DNA of 64,000 nucleotides from Chalara sp. BL73 (Eukaryota; Ascomycota; Leotiomycetes; Helotiales), in assembly GCA_918026815.1 (NCBI GenBank), contig CAKJVC010000037.1:186001-250000 (forward strand), given 5' to 3'. Positions 1-11,650 of this stretch are shown here, piece by piece. Each line of letters opens with the position of its first letter. Position 1 is the first letter of the stretch. The notes under the pieces were generated by a model that ran no database searches, was not told the origin of the DNA, and saw only the letters and a program-made list of their open reading frames with translations. The position numbers and the translations under genes are program-made.

Positions 1-1236
1 TACGATTTGAGCCCATTCTCAAGGAAGAATTAAAGGAGCCTCTTTGGCATGAAGATGTTGAAGCCTGGGTAGTATCAGATGAGCGCTTGGAGAGCAGGGT
101 GAATTTCGTTGGCTTTCTATTCACTGACCTCTTGGGCCGCCCAAACAAATATAAGGGAAACCAAAGCGTTAATCTTCAGCCTGTAAGACTTCCTCTGTTA
201 TCATTGGGTTGGAATTAGTGTTGACTTTGACCTTGGTGGCAAGGGCTATCTGAAATCTGACGGTACTAGGGTTTGTCCTGCGAATATATTGATGTGTAAT
301 TTTCAGAATTCGACACCAACTACCGGGTGTCTTCTGAACCACAATAGTGTCATCACTTTATTCCATGGTAAGGCAATAAACTCTGTACTACTTCATAAAG
401 ATTTTTTAATGAATATTAGAGCTTGGACACAGCATACATGACCTTATTGCAAGAACGAAGTATGCTAGATTCCATGGCTTTCAGGTTGCCCTCGAGCTTG
501 GTGAGGGAATTGGCATGATGCTAGAAAATTGGTGCTGGCTTCCGGATGAGTTGACAGCTATAAGCCGACACTATACCAGAGTTGACCCGATCTACATGGA
601 GGCTTGGCTGAAGGATAATCCACGGCGTGATGTTCCATCAGAAAAGATTCCAGAAGATCTCCTCCGAAATCGACTTGCCCGACGTGGAAATTCCAAGGTC
701 GACGCACTTCTTAGCATGCTGTACGTTAATCATATCTCGATAAAAATAACAGCGTAGCACCGAATTGACCTAAATATAGTATATATGCCATTTTCGACAT
801 GGCTGTACACAACCCAGCCAGCCACGATGCTTTGCTTGAACTCGACGAGGTAGAATTATTTAAGGATATTTATGAGAAGCTGACGTTTCTCCGCCCCCTT
901 GATCCCAGTTACCAGCACGTCAATAATGGACACCTTCTTGCGGGCTATGATGCAGGATATTACTCTTACGTTTGGTAAATGTTATCTTCTTTTTCTCTGT
1001 TACAAATTCTTACATATTTAAAATGTAGTGCGGAGATCTTTGCCGCAAACTTATTTCAGACCACCTTTGCCGAAAATCCGCGCTCTCGAGCTGCTTGGGA
1101 CCGATTTCGGCATGGGATCCTTGAGTATGGAGGGAGCAGGAATGAATTGGAGATTTTGGAGGAGTTCTTGGATGGCCACCCGGCTGATTCGAGTGCGTTG
1201 CTTGCCATGTTGGGCATGTCAGTTAGCAAACCTTGA
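1..1236 (+). CDS. M3-family zinc metallopeptidase (thimet oligopeptidase/MepB type), 5' truncated by window edge
   Basis: Oligopeptidase that would cleave short peptides in the cytosol. Reading in from base 3, five exons give the C-terminal half of an M3 peptidase. My exons are 3-182, about 220-367, 420-720, 780-974 and 1029-1236. The zinc site is rebuilt across an intron as LFHELGH (exon junction 367/420). The third zinc ligand lies about 25 residues on, before MLENWCW, and the family C-terminal signature GYDAGYYSY is at about 945-968. Introns 368-419, 721-779 and 975-1028 are GT-AG and keep phase. The first one (donor 183, acceptor 218) is only 36 bp and leaves the frame one base out, so there may be a one-base indel or a sequencing error there. 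All visible catalytic residues are intact. Family assignment is firm; whether the gene is functional is not. Confidence 0.85.
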
Positions 1237-1404
1237 AGGACTATTACCATTAGACTTTGAAAGCACAGCATCTCTTTTGAAGGGCGGACTTTGGGGTTTG
1301 TTCCGCCTTTGTCTCCTTCGCTAGATCTCCAAAGCCTACGAGGCTGCCGATCAATTCTTGTATATGATACCTATGCTAGCGCTCTGAAATACGAAATAGG
1401 CATG

Positions 1405-2132
1405 CTACAGGTCGATATTGGCACCATTTGCAAGAAGTAGAGTTGCCAATGCCTCAGAATTTTTTCGACAGCAATATGAAGAGCGGTATTACCCCACATG
1501 TCCTTCAAGTTCACATCAATGGACCTGTTCAATAGCAGCTGTGCTACGCCTTCATTTTCTCTCTGAACGGCTACAAATAAAGCTGTACGGCCCATGTAGT
1601 CCGTCTGATTTGGGTCAACAACTGTCTCAAGCACAAGTTTTACAAGATTCTCCCGACCGCACTCTGCAGCGAAATATAGCGCCGTTGAGCCATTGCTATC
1701 CCGCAAAGTAATGTCGGCTCTTCGCTTTAAGAGGAACCTGGTCATGGACTCATTGCCGTTGCGAATAGCAGGATGAAGCGGAGTCCGGCTTTGTTCGCTA
1801 TGAAGTCTGTGGAGAGAGGTGGTGTATCGGCTGGGGTTGAATTTCGGTGCCAGAAGGTATGTCGTCGTAGCCTGGATCATGTGAAGCCAAGTCAATGGTC
1901 GCAGTCTGAGAAGTGCCCTGGCCCAAATTATAAGAGTCCGATGCGTGGCTGACAACAACAGCTTGAGAGTCAGAATTGGAAGGTTTTTGTCGAGAATATT
2001 TCGAGTACGGGAGTAGAATGCGAACGTGCAGCAGCGATTTCTAGCTGATATATCCTCTTGCATTGGTTGTTGCCTTTGTGAAACAACAGTGTCAATGGAA
2101 GTGGAATGTTGTTTGCGCCACTTTGTACTCAT
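1405..2132 (-). pseudogene. Ankyrin-repeat protein with C-terminal frameshift
   Basis: The ATG at 2132 opens 253 codons. The first 110 or so residues are basic and unrecognised. From about residue 118 there are three to four ankyrin repeats with the usual TPLH / TALYFAA / TALFVAV / TALHIAV helices and DxNxxD turns. After AVEK near 1466 the repeat logic (a LLLANGANI unit) continues in another frame and reaches a stop at about 1405-1407. The break coincides with a run of six A on the coding strand where seven would keep frame, so one base is missing in a homopolymer. Such proteins mediate protein-protein contacts; partner unknown. It could be a genuine slip in the genome or an assembly error. 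Confidence 0.7.
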
Positions 2133-2539
2133 GATAGTTGCGTTGTGCTACTCGGTTCAGCTCCCTCTTGCGTTCCCTTCCTGCGACCTCTGACTCCGTT
2201 CGATCGCTGTCGTTGTGCACAGCAGCATACATAACTGGTATAAGACAATAAGAGTACAAGCAGACATGCTACGGATTACTGGTGGCTCACAGGTGCATTA
2301 AAGATAAGCAGCAGCAAACACAATACGCGATTTCATAGTCCCGGTTAGCCTATACCTCAATTCTCACAGGCAACCATAAATTAATAGAGAGAATTACTAG
2401 TTTGTACATCGTACGGTCGGTATACATGGATCATGGTCAATCGAACTTGAATAATTGGCCATGAATGCCCATCGATTACGAATGACAGTCCAGCACTTCC
2501 ATGTAGATGTCAGCCCGTCGCACCATGCACCAACAATTA
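2133..2539. other. Intergenic, no gene seen
   Basis: About 400 bp between the ankyrin relic and the MITE. It has normal base composition, short ORFs only and no recognisable motif. Confidence 0.6.
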
Positions 2540-2718
2540 TTACTAGAGCGCTAGTAGGGTGTCACACTTGGTATATCTAACTACATTCCAACTACATTTC
2601 CAATAAAGCCAATTGTTTTTCTTTACCTCTCCAATCAAATCAAACCAACATCAGGACTAACCAACAACATCAAAATCAACTCCACTAAAAGGGCGACACT
2701 TTACTAACGCTCTAGTAA
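2540..2718. mobile_element. MITE, 179 bp, Tc1/mariner-like ends
   Basis: Terminal inverted repeats of about 27 bp start TTACTAGAGCG on both ends (2540 inward, 2718 inward) with three or four transition mismatches. TA dinucleotides flank both sides (2538-2539, 2719-2720). The interior is non-coding and rich in CAAC/ATCAA runs. A TA duplication plus TIRs without coding capacity is the signature of a non-autonomous Tc1/mariner derivative. Its TIRs do not match those of the neighbouring Tc1 element at 2911, so another transposase must have moved it. Confidence 0.85.
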
Positions 2719-2910
2719 TAATTATGGGCTGTACATCTGTAAACAGCAGGTCCTCAGACTGCCCACGTAAGTTGCAAGGCCGTAGTGCGAGTTTCTGATT
2801 CAGGTGTTACGCTAAGAGCTTCTGTCTTTGAGTTCTACCCGTGACGGGGCAGTGCATGAGCTATTCTCAATATTTGCATTCACCAAAGATGTAAGCACCT
2901 TTAGATTGTA

Positions 2911-2937
2911 CAGTACTAGACAGTAAATAAGGGCCCA
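2911..2937 (+). repeat. Left TIR of the Tc1/mariner element
   Basis: Begins CAGT after the TA target dinucleotide and pairs with 29012-29038 over about 27 bp with a few mismatches in the first half. The shared core is TAAATAAGGGCCCA. Confidence 0.9.
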
Positions 2938-3087
2938 ATTGCTTGGCGACCTCCAATCATATTAGAATTAACTACATATTATATTAAATTAAAACACAAC
3001 CACCAATATTAATTACCATAGAATCAAATGAATCGAATTGTAAACCCTATGCTCTTAATTCCTCAAACTTTCTTTATTGTAATCCAC

Positions 3088-3141
3088 CTAATATTTTGTA
3101 TGCTAGCCTTCAGCGTCGATACAGGCTTGAATTCGATCAGG
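3088..3141 (-). pseudogene. Tc1/mariner transposase, C-terminal end (detached exon-like stub)
   Basis: Minus-strand reading gives RIQACIDAEG, a TAG, then HTKY and the natural stop at 3088-3090. Fungal Tc1 transposases of this type end in ACI-x-A-x-GWHTKY, so the internal TAG replaces the Trp codon (TGG to TAG), a G-to-A change. The rest of the gene lies 24.8 kb away at 27902-29001, which fixes the insertion point of the chromovirus. Confidence 0.88.
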
Positions 3142-3401
3142 TGTAACAATCGGTAGGCCCAAGGCACGGCGCGGAAGTCAAGATACAGGAGCAAGGGGTG
3201 GTGATCAGGGTATGAGGGGTTTCAGACCCAATACGGGGTAGACTCGGAGTCGCCTATATAAAGGCCTGTTTATATTTTCTACAGTTGCTTTTCATGTTTT
3301 TGTATCTTTAGTACTTTAAACCTATAAAGCAATCACGATCAGTTTATTGTACGTACTTTTATATGCTTTTATTCTAGCCCGTGATTTTTTGCGTCGTTAC
3401 A
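3142..3401 (+). repeat. 5' LTR of outer chromovirus
   Basis: 260 bp, starts TGTAACAATCGG and ends GTCGTTACA. TATATAAA at 3255-3262 is the likely promoter TATA box. The left half (to about 3270) matches the presumed ancestral sequence. The right half carries about fourteen C-to-T and two G-to-A differences from the 3' LTR. Confidence 0.93.
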
Positions 3402-4703
3402 TTATACAAAAACATCTAGTTAGCCGAAGACAGCTTTTTTTATAATATCTTTTTATCGAGTTTATTCTGCTATACCGAACTTAATTCAGTGCAAGTTTTA
3501 TTTAAATTCAAATATTTTTAAATAGCCGAGATTTCTTAAATTTCTCGGACAGCTAGTAAGCTTAAGTTTAGTTTAGCACGTGCAGCTAGTAAAAATCGTT
3601 GTAAAAACGTCAAAAAAAATATTAAAGATTTTTAAAAACTTTTTTTGCGCAAAGAAAATTGCAGACAAAAAACAAGTAACTACAAGCTAACCGGAATTTT
3701 GTTTTTTTATACACTTTATATTTTTTACCGAAACTTTACCGACACAAAATATTATATCGGCACAACAACTACAAAACTTCGTTTTAAGCAACGAAACGTA
3801 AAACAGTTAAACTTTTGCAAAAAAGTTTTTTAATTAAAAGCTTTTTTCGTTTAAACTTCGTAATATTTAACGTGCGAAAAATTTTCGCAATTACAGAAAT
3901 TCTAATAAAATGCACAGTATTGTTTATTCGTTAAAAATAAAAGCAAATAAAGCCGAAAAAACATAGCAAAAAAATCGCGCGAAGTTTTAAGTTTTGTAAA
4001 ACTTAATTGCAAAACTAACTCGGCTAGTTCGGAATTAAAACCGACGCCGACTCGCTGTAAATCTAGTACGTAACTTTAATAAAACGCTAAATTCGGTTAA
4101 AAACTTAAATTTGCAACGACACTTGTTAAAAAATAGTTTTTCGCTAAAAGCTAACTATATAACAAACAATCGTCGAGCAAAATTACTTAAAATTTTCGAC
4201 TTTAATACTAATTAAATTTCGTACACTTTTTTTTGCTTTAAAAAAACGGAACTAACAAAAAAAAAAATTTTTTAAACAAAAAAAATACTTTTACTTTTTA
4301 TTAATAAAAAACTTTTGTTATAAATCGTTTAAAAGTCAACTTCGACTACTATTCGACTAAACGCTTAAAAAAAGCATTAGTATAAAAAACAACTAAAAGC
4401 CAAGCTAAAAAATACTTAGAAAACATATACTTGTTTTTAGAAAGTTTTAAAACCGCAAAAAAAATGTTAAAGTTTTTAACTACGTATTATTTTACCGGCA
4501 ATAAAACGAAAAAAGCACGAAACGCGTTTTATAATATAAAAATAAAAAGCGTTAGCTATGCGAAAAAAACGTTTTTTTAATTTAAAGCTAGATTTTTTAG
4601 CTAAGCTATTAAAAAAAAAATAAGCAAAGCGAAATAGTTCTTTTTTATGTAGACTAAAATATCGAATACTTTTCGACTCGTTTTTGTAAGTTTTAAATAC
4701 TAG
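3402..4703 (+). pseudogene. Outer chromovirus 5' leader and gag N-terminal region, eroded
   Basis: Very AT-rich sequence following the 5' LTR, riddled with stops. No recognisable domain survives here. Its continuation on the far side of the inner element contains a gag zinc knuckle, so this stretch should be leader plus the first part of gag. The inner Gypsy element cuts it at CTAG (4700-4703). Confidence 0.6.
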
Positions 4704-5013
4704 TGTGGTGAGGACGATTTTCTTTCCTTTCACACTCTGTCACGTGATACTCATGAGCGGTCAGTCATGTGACCTGAGGAGCATGAGTTGTATATAACCT
4801 GCGCTTCCGGTAAAAAGGCGCACTATCATCAATAAAACACACCGTTCCACCCTTCTATATTTTACGCCTTTATAAGCTATTAACGTTTATTTATTATTTA
4901 AAGCTTAAGCTCGCCGGTGCTTTTTTTAGTATACTACAGCCACCGTTATTACGCTTATAAGTTTTGTGCTAAATCCTGTTGCTGTTTTTGCTTTTAGCAT
5001 GTTTTTTGCTACA
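4704..5013 (+). repeat. 5' LTR of inner Gypsy element
   Basis: 310 bp with TATATAA at 4791-4797. The first 100 or so bp are clean. From about 4815 onward it is T-rich relative to its partner, for example CTCTCCCTAG has become CTTTTTTTAG. CACGTGAT and GTCATGTGAC-type motifs lie in the upstream half. Confidence 0.92.
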
Positions 5014-7676
5014 TGTATTTTTAGTGACTTACGCAAAAAATCAAGCACTTTTTGTAACAACAGCAAAGCTTATAAACGCGATATATAATGCAAAAAAGCA
5101 AAAAAAAAAACACCGGCATTCTTTTTTTTCTCGAATACGCTTTACTGACAAACTACTCAATAAAAAGCACTACAGCGATACTTCTGTAATACAAAGAAAA
5201 ACGCTACAAGCTTTTATAAAACAGTATAAAGTTTAAAAAGCATTACAACAGCCTATAAAAACTTATTCAATTAGTAATTTTTGCTAGCAAGCGACTTTTC
5301 TGAACGATATTTTAAAAATAAAAATCAGTATGCAAACGCTAAAACTAAGCGCTTGAACAATATTTAAAAAGTAAAAAGTCTAAAAATACCGGAATTTAGT
5401 ACAGTAATTAAAATTACACTAAAAAGCAAAAAGCTACAAAGCTTCGGCATAAACTAAGCTATATACTAATTAACGGCATAAAAAAGTTCCGTTAAAAAAG
5501 TTTTAGTATAAAAGTTTTACTAAAAAAGCTTTAAACTTTCGAACAAAACAGTAAACGTTATTAAAGTTTAAGCGTTACAAAAACTTAGTACAAAAAGCTT
5601 TTTGTACTGCTATTTTTACGTGTTATCAAGTATATAAATTGCTTTAATAGCAACGATTAATTACATTAACTTTTTTTTTTACGCTTAAAAGTTTTTTAAC
5701 AAAACAACTTTTTGTTTATTATTAACGCTACAGTATTTACACTATATACAATGTTTTTTATATTTGTACTAAAATTCGTATTTACAGTTAAAAAGCTTAA
5801 AGTAACGCTTAAAGATTTTACTTCAAACTTATTTTCCGACAAAACATACAAGCATAAAAAGCTTAAAAAGCAATCGGTTGCTTTTACAAGTTCGAGCCGA
5901 GTATATAATCGTGCTTACTTTTAATTTATGCCGGTACTTGAAAAATATAGCAGTTTTTTTTTTAGTAGCAAAAAAATTACTGCGTACTTTAAGTTTTTTA
6001 ACAAAAGCTTTAAAAATTATAAAATTTAAAATAAAAAAAAATAAAAATAAAAAGCAGCAAAATACGTTTCGGTACAGCTAAAAAAAAAAATTAAACAGCT
6101 AAGCGAATACAATAATTTAACTGTAACGTAAAAAGCTTTTTAACAAAAACTGTTAAAAAAGTATTAGTACAAAAACTCGAAGCAATTTTTATATACTATT
6201 GTATACTTCGACAAATACGTTAAAAATTTTAAAACTATCGGTAATTAAAGTTATGTAACATAAAAACAAATATACTTTTATTGCAAAAAGTTTAACTAAG
6301 CAAAATTAAAATACTTAAAAAAAAAAGTTATTATAAACAAAATGTTAATGTTTAAGTTTTTATATAAACTGCTTTATAAACTGCGCGCAAAAGCTTTTAA
6401 ATATACAGCAAAGCTAAAAAAACTAAGTACTAAAAGCATTAAACTTTACAAAAAAGTTTATAAATACGTTAAAAACAAATATGCAGTATTAAAAAAAATA
6501 TATATTTAGTACAAAAACAAAAAATAAAAAAAACTGTTTACAAAGTTTAATAGTTTAAAAATAAGCATTTTATTTGTGTTTAAAAAAACTTGCTCGGCAT
6601 TTTCGGTATTTTTAATGTTAAAATTAAAAAAACGCAACAAAGCTGTATTGCTTTTTGTTAAAATTTTTTTTTTAAAAAACCGTTTAGTTACAAACTAAAA
6701 AATAAACAATATTACAAAAAACTTAAAACGTTTGCAGATTTTACAAATTGTTATAAAACGAGCTTAGCAAAAAACTCGAATAGCTAATTTTAATTATTTA
6801 AAAAAAAATTATACTAAAAAATATAAAGTAAGTTACAAAAAATTTTTAAAAAAAAAAGAATTCCGAAATAATAATACTTGCAAATAGTGCAAAAATCAGC
6901 AATTAAGTAATATAAAACTTTAAAAGCTTTATAAATATATAAACTAGTATTACGACTATACGAAATTTATTAGTTTAAGCGTTATTTATAAATTTAATAA
7001 AAATTACTATATTTGTTTAAAACTTTAAAAAGCCGAAAAAACTTTAATACTTATACAGTTTAACAACGACTTTTTGCGCCGGAACTAAATTATAGCGCAA
7101 ACTATTAATACTAAATTTAGCTATATTTCTAAAAATAAAAAACGAGCTTTAAAAAAAAAAGCTTAATTTAAAAAAAAAAAAGCTTAAACTAGGAAAAAAA
7201 GCGTAGTTAACAATATAAAAATCTACGTTTGTAAAACTAACAATATACTAACAAAAACGAAGCTAAATAATAAAACGAATGCTTAAATGTAAAACTTTAT
7301 TGCAAAAAAAGCCGGAATAAAGCTTGTAAAAGTTAAGCTATTTACTAAAAAAGCGAAACGTTAAACACTATATAACTTTAAGCTTTTTACATTACAAAAA
7401 AAGCTTTAAAAACAAACGAAACACAATATAGTTAAAACACTACAACTAAAAACAATACGTTTTCAAAAAAGTTTTTTTAAAAACAAGCTTAAAAAGCCGA
7501 AAAAAGCTAGTTTAAAACGAAAAGCTACAAAAGCTTAAAAATTAAAACTTACAGTAATAAGTACGCTAACTAAACTTAGCTACAGTTATAAAAGTTCGTT
7601 AGCAAAACTTATAACTTAAAAATCGATTTTTAAAAAATTTATTTTAAAAAAACTGCTGTCGCTAGCAAATTCGGCT
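5014..7676 (+). pseudogene. Inner Gypsy leader/gag region, eroded
   Basis: 2.7 kb of extremely AT-rich, stop-filled sequence between the 5' LTR and the protease. By position it should hold leader and gag. I recognise no domain with confidence; short lysine/phenylalanine ORFs are artefacts of composition. Confidence 0.6.
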
Positions 7677-8294
7677 TTGCTTTTTAAAAAACGGCTTAAA
7701 ACTTTAAAAAGAACTTTAAATAAAAAAATAAAGCATACACTTATTAAAAAAAGTATAATAAGCTTAAAAAAGCTAGTAATTTGCTTTAGTATTAACTTTA
7801 ATACAATTGCTAAGCAAATATTTAAAAAAAGCATAATAAACTTAAAAAAGCTAGTAAACTGTAGCAAAAACACAGCTAACGTTAATTTTAGCTTAATAAA
7901 GTTTTATTCGAAATATTTAAAAGTTTATTTTTTTATGCCGAAAGTAGTTATTACACTAGCAGACTGTTTAAAGCTTGTAAATATTAAAACTATATTTAAT
8001 ACAAGCGCCGAAATTAGTTTAATAACACTAGAAATTACAACAAAAATAAACATTTTTATTATTCGAAACAACAATATAGTTTTAAAAACTATTATAAAAA
8101 GTATATCGAAATTTGTAAAGTTTATAAACAATTTGCCGGTTACTATTAGCAATACAACTATAAAAACTCGATTTTATATTATAAACTTTTCTGGTTTTAA
8201 ACTAATTTTAAACTTTTTATTTATACGCAAAACTAAAGTAATATTTCGTTATTTTAAAAATTCTTTTAACAGTTTTGTTTTTGCTTTTATTTAA
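7677..8294 (+). pseudogene. Inner Gypsy aspartic protease region
   Basis: A chance-open 205-codon frame keeps the retropepsin outline: a beta strand, then NTSAEISLIT near residue 110 where the family has DTGA, and later LILNFLF where a flap/ILG strand is expected. The catalytic DTG has become NTS by two G-to-A changes, so the enzyme is dead. It precedes the reverse transcriptase in the same direction, as in other Gypsy polyproteins. Confidence 0.75.
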
Positions 8295-8969
8295 AACTTA
8301 AAAACCGGCTTAATTATTACAGTAAAAACAAATACCGAAACGAAATTCGCAAAAAACGCTGTAATACGTCGAACTTAAAACACTATCGAAATAATCGAGT
8401 TAAATAGTAATAACGAATATACAACAAATTCGGAAAACTAGCAATATTTGTAATTAACTGCGTAGCTATAAATAGCTTTTGTACAATAAACGCAAAAATG
8501 TTTTAAAAAAGCTTTCAGCTTGTTTTAGTACTTAAAAAACTTAAAAACAAATTTTATTTTTTTAAAAAAAAAAACAAGCTTATAAGCAATTCGTAAAACA
8601 CAAACACTTATTTAGTTTTAAATTTTGTAAAAACAGATTTTAATTTTAATTGCACACTTTTTTTTTACAAAAAAAAAACAACGCAATACTTTAGCGTAAA
8701 TACTGTATACAAAACAAAAAACAAAAAAATTTATTTAGTTAATAAAACTAACGAAGTAAGCAATGTTTCAAAAAACAAAAGTAACTAGTATAAAAAGTTT
8801 AAAACAAAAAACGTTTTTTAAAAACAAATTGAAATATATTAAAAACATTTTATTTTCAGGTTTTCGGAAATTTCTAAAAAGTTAAAACTTACGTTTAAAA
8901 AGCTGAAAAATTTAAATATTAAAAATATATTACAGTTTACAAAAAAAAAGTTTTTAAAAAAAGTTTTAA

Positions 8970-10400
8970 TTAACAAAAAAAAAGTTTTTGCGTTCGACTA
9001 AACTAAATATAGTCGATTTTATAAAAATGTATTACTTTTTATTGTAATTAAAACAATAAAACACACAGTATAGCAAACAGCGAATTTTTTTATTTCGAAA
9101 ATATTAAAACTTTTAGTAGTAAAAATATTTAAAAAAAAACTAAATCGCAGTATACTAAAATACTGTAATAAGCTATATTAGAATTTATAGTTTTTAATTG
9201 CTAAAAAAAAGCTCGGTAACTACAAGCTAATTAATTTTGCAACATTTATAAATGCCGTTACACTAAAAAACGCGAATTTACTTTTTTCTGTAAACGAATT
9301 TGCTAATAAATTTACAAAATGTTATATTGCAAACTTAGTTAATTTATACTTTAAATATAATTAAATAACGTTGTATTTTATTTGCAGAAATATAACAGCA
9401 TTTTTTACACTACTCGAATTGTTAAAATACACAATATTACTTTAAAGTGCTATAAATTTAGTTGCAAAATATATAAAAATTATAATGCTTGTTTTAGCAG
9501 CAATTTGCTTTAAAATAACTGTGCTTTTTTTAAACAACATAAACGTTAAAAAACTTTATACAAACTACAACGAAAAAAAAGCGTTACTCGAAATACAACG
9601 GTATATTTTTAAGTATATTTAAAACTTCGACAAAACGCTAAAACGCATTAAACGTACAAATAGCTTTATAAGCTTTAAGTTTTAATTTTGTAAAAACAAG
9701 TTAAATATTGTAAGTTTTGTATGCAACTTAAAAAACAAAAAACTTTTTGCAAACAAAATCGTTAAAATCATAAACTAAAAAACACTTGAAAACGTTACAA
9801 AAACTAAAACTTTTATAAGTTTGTACGTGTATTTCCGGATTTAAGTAAAAAATTTCGGCACTATTGCAGCATTTATTTACGACTTAATAAAAAAAAATGT
9901 TATATAGCATTAAAATCTTAACGTTTAAAAAATAGCTATAAAAACGTTACAAAACGCTATAATTACAACGCTAGTATTTATTCGGATTAATTATAAACTA
10001 AATACCGGAAAAATTGTTGTAAAAGTAAATACTAGTTTAAATAGCTATAACGGATATTTAAGCTAAAAAAACTTTGTTTTAAACAAAGTTAAACTTACTA
10101 AATACGAAAGCGAAACTTAGTTAAAAGCCGAGCGCAACTACAACGCTACAAAAAAAAAATACAGAAATATTTTTAAAATTTTAAAAAAGTTGCAAATTTA
10201 AATTATTGCGATTTATTTTGTATTAAAAACAAATGCAAATATACTTGTAGCACAGTTAAATAAAACTGCTACAAATTACTTAAAAGCTTTAATTACTCGA
10301 TAGTTTACTTAAATACGACTATTTAATTTTAAAGTTCGATATATACTCGAAAAACAGTATACAGCCGTTAACGCGCTGTTAAAAAAGCTTTAACATTTTA
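8970..10400 (+). pseudogene. Inner Gypsy reverse transcriptase and RNase H
   Basis: Frame-by-frame reading gives the RT outline. The FLDD catalytic box survives as FLNN at about 9531-9542 (both Asp codons changed to Asn). RNase H follows, with FVLKTNAN (for FVLETDAN) and LVAQLN at about 10215-10260 and a VRYI...NALLKK tail. Many TAA/TAG codons replace Trp and Gln. The lineage matches the long-polyprotein fungal Gypsy group rather than a chromovirus. Confidence 0.78.
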
Positions 10401-10739
10401 AAAATACTAATTTAAAAAACAAAAATATTAATAATTGAATACTAGCGAAACTAAAAGCGTATAAAATATGCTTTGTAAAAGCCGAACAAGTTACTAACAC
10501 TAAGCAAAATACTAATTTCGAACTTAAAACAAATTTCGAATTACAAAGTAAAAAAGCAATATTTTAAAAAATAAAAAACAAAGTAGCTTTTTTACGCAAC
10601 AAAAAAAAAATCGGAATAAAATTTAGTTCGAAAAAACTCGAGTACAAAACACTTATTTTTAGTTTTAAATACAGTAAAAAATCTATTTAAATAGTACTGT
10701 ATTTAACAACGCTTAAAAAGCTTAAAAATATAAATATTC

Positions 10740-11650
10740 CGAAATTTCGCAAATTAAAAAAAAAAGCACTGAAATATAGCGTTTACAAGCGAAAATTGTA
10801 ATGTTTGCTTATAAAAAGCATATTTATTAAGCTTGTAGTTAACAGCAAGCGAATCCGAAATAAAATCTTTCGCAACGTGTACTATTAAAACAGCTATAAA
10901 AGCAGAAAAAGTACTTACTATAAAATTTCTTAACAATACTTTTAGTATAGTTGTTACAACGATGTAAAAAGTTACGTTAAAACCTGTAAAAAATGCTAGT
11001 TTAAAACTAACAAAAAAAAAAAAAAACTATATATTTTACAGCGTCGAACGAGCTAATAAAAAAATAAATAGTTAATATTACGTTTATACCGGCTTAAAAA
11101 AAAAAAAAGTATTTAGTTGTAGCTAAAAATAATATAAATAGTTAGTTTAAAACAAAAGCTATTACAAACAAAAAAGTATTTACAGTTGTTAAGTTTTTTT
11201 AAAAAAACGTTATTTGCCGCTATAGCATTTTCGGAAAAATAATAGTAAATAGCAAAAAAGAATTTAAAAAAAAAGTATTAAAATTGTTTTCGAAATAAAA
11301 AATAAATAAAATTCAAGTTTTTGTATATTATACGACAGCAAACAAAATAATTGAACATAACTACAAATTTTTAAAAAACGTTTTGTTTAAATTAAAAAAA
11401 AGCTAAGTAAACAATTTAGCCGCTGTTTTATTTGCGAAACGTACTACGGTTTACAAACTTACAAAATATATACTGTTTTATATAGTTTATAAGCGAAAGT
11501 TTATTTTGCTTATAAAATCACAATTTTTTACTTAAAAAACTTTTTTTACAAAAAAAATTACAGACCGAACTAAGCTTATTAAGCTAAAAACGAAGCAATT
11601 CTAAATAAAGCAAAAAAATATTAAAAAAGCTATACACAAAAAAACTTGTC
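10740..11650 (+). pseudogene. Inner Gypsy integrase
   Basis: The H2C2 zinc-finger end reads DVKSYVKTCKKC near 10960. KKYLVVA (about 11100) and YSIFGKIIVNS (about 11220, family FGxxVVDGG) mark the catalytic core. At least one catalytic Asp is now Asn. Everything is interrupted by stops. Confidence 0.75.

Noticed and set aside
3142..3401. Strand asymmetry of mutations (C-to-T on the left LTR, G-to-A on the right LTR), which would suggest editing of single-stranded cDNA
   Set aside because: The LTR's left half is purine-rich and its right half pyrimidine-rich; when only eligible sites are counted both strands are hit.
4476..6081. Several 60-90 codon ORFs in the AT-rich retrotransposon interior
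   Set aside because: Lys/Phe/Asn/Leu-rich translations with no domain; they arise from base composition after C-to-T mutation.
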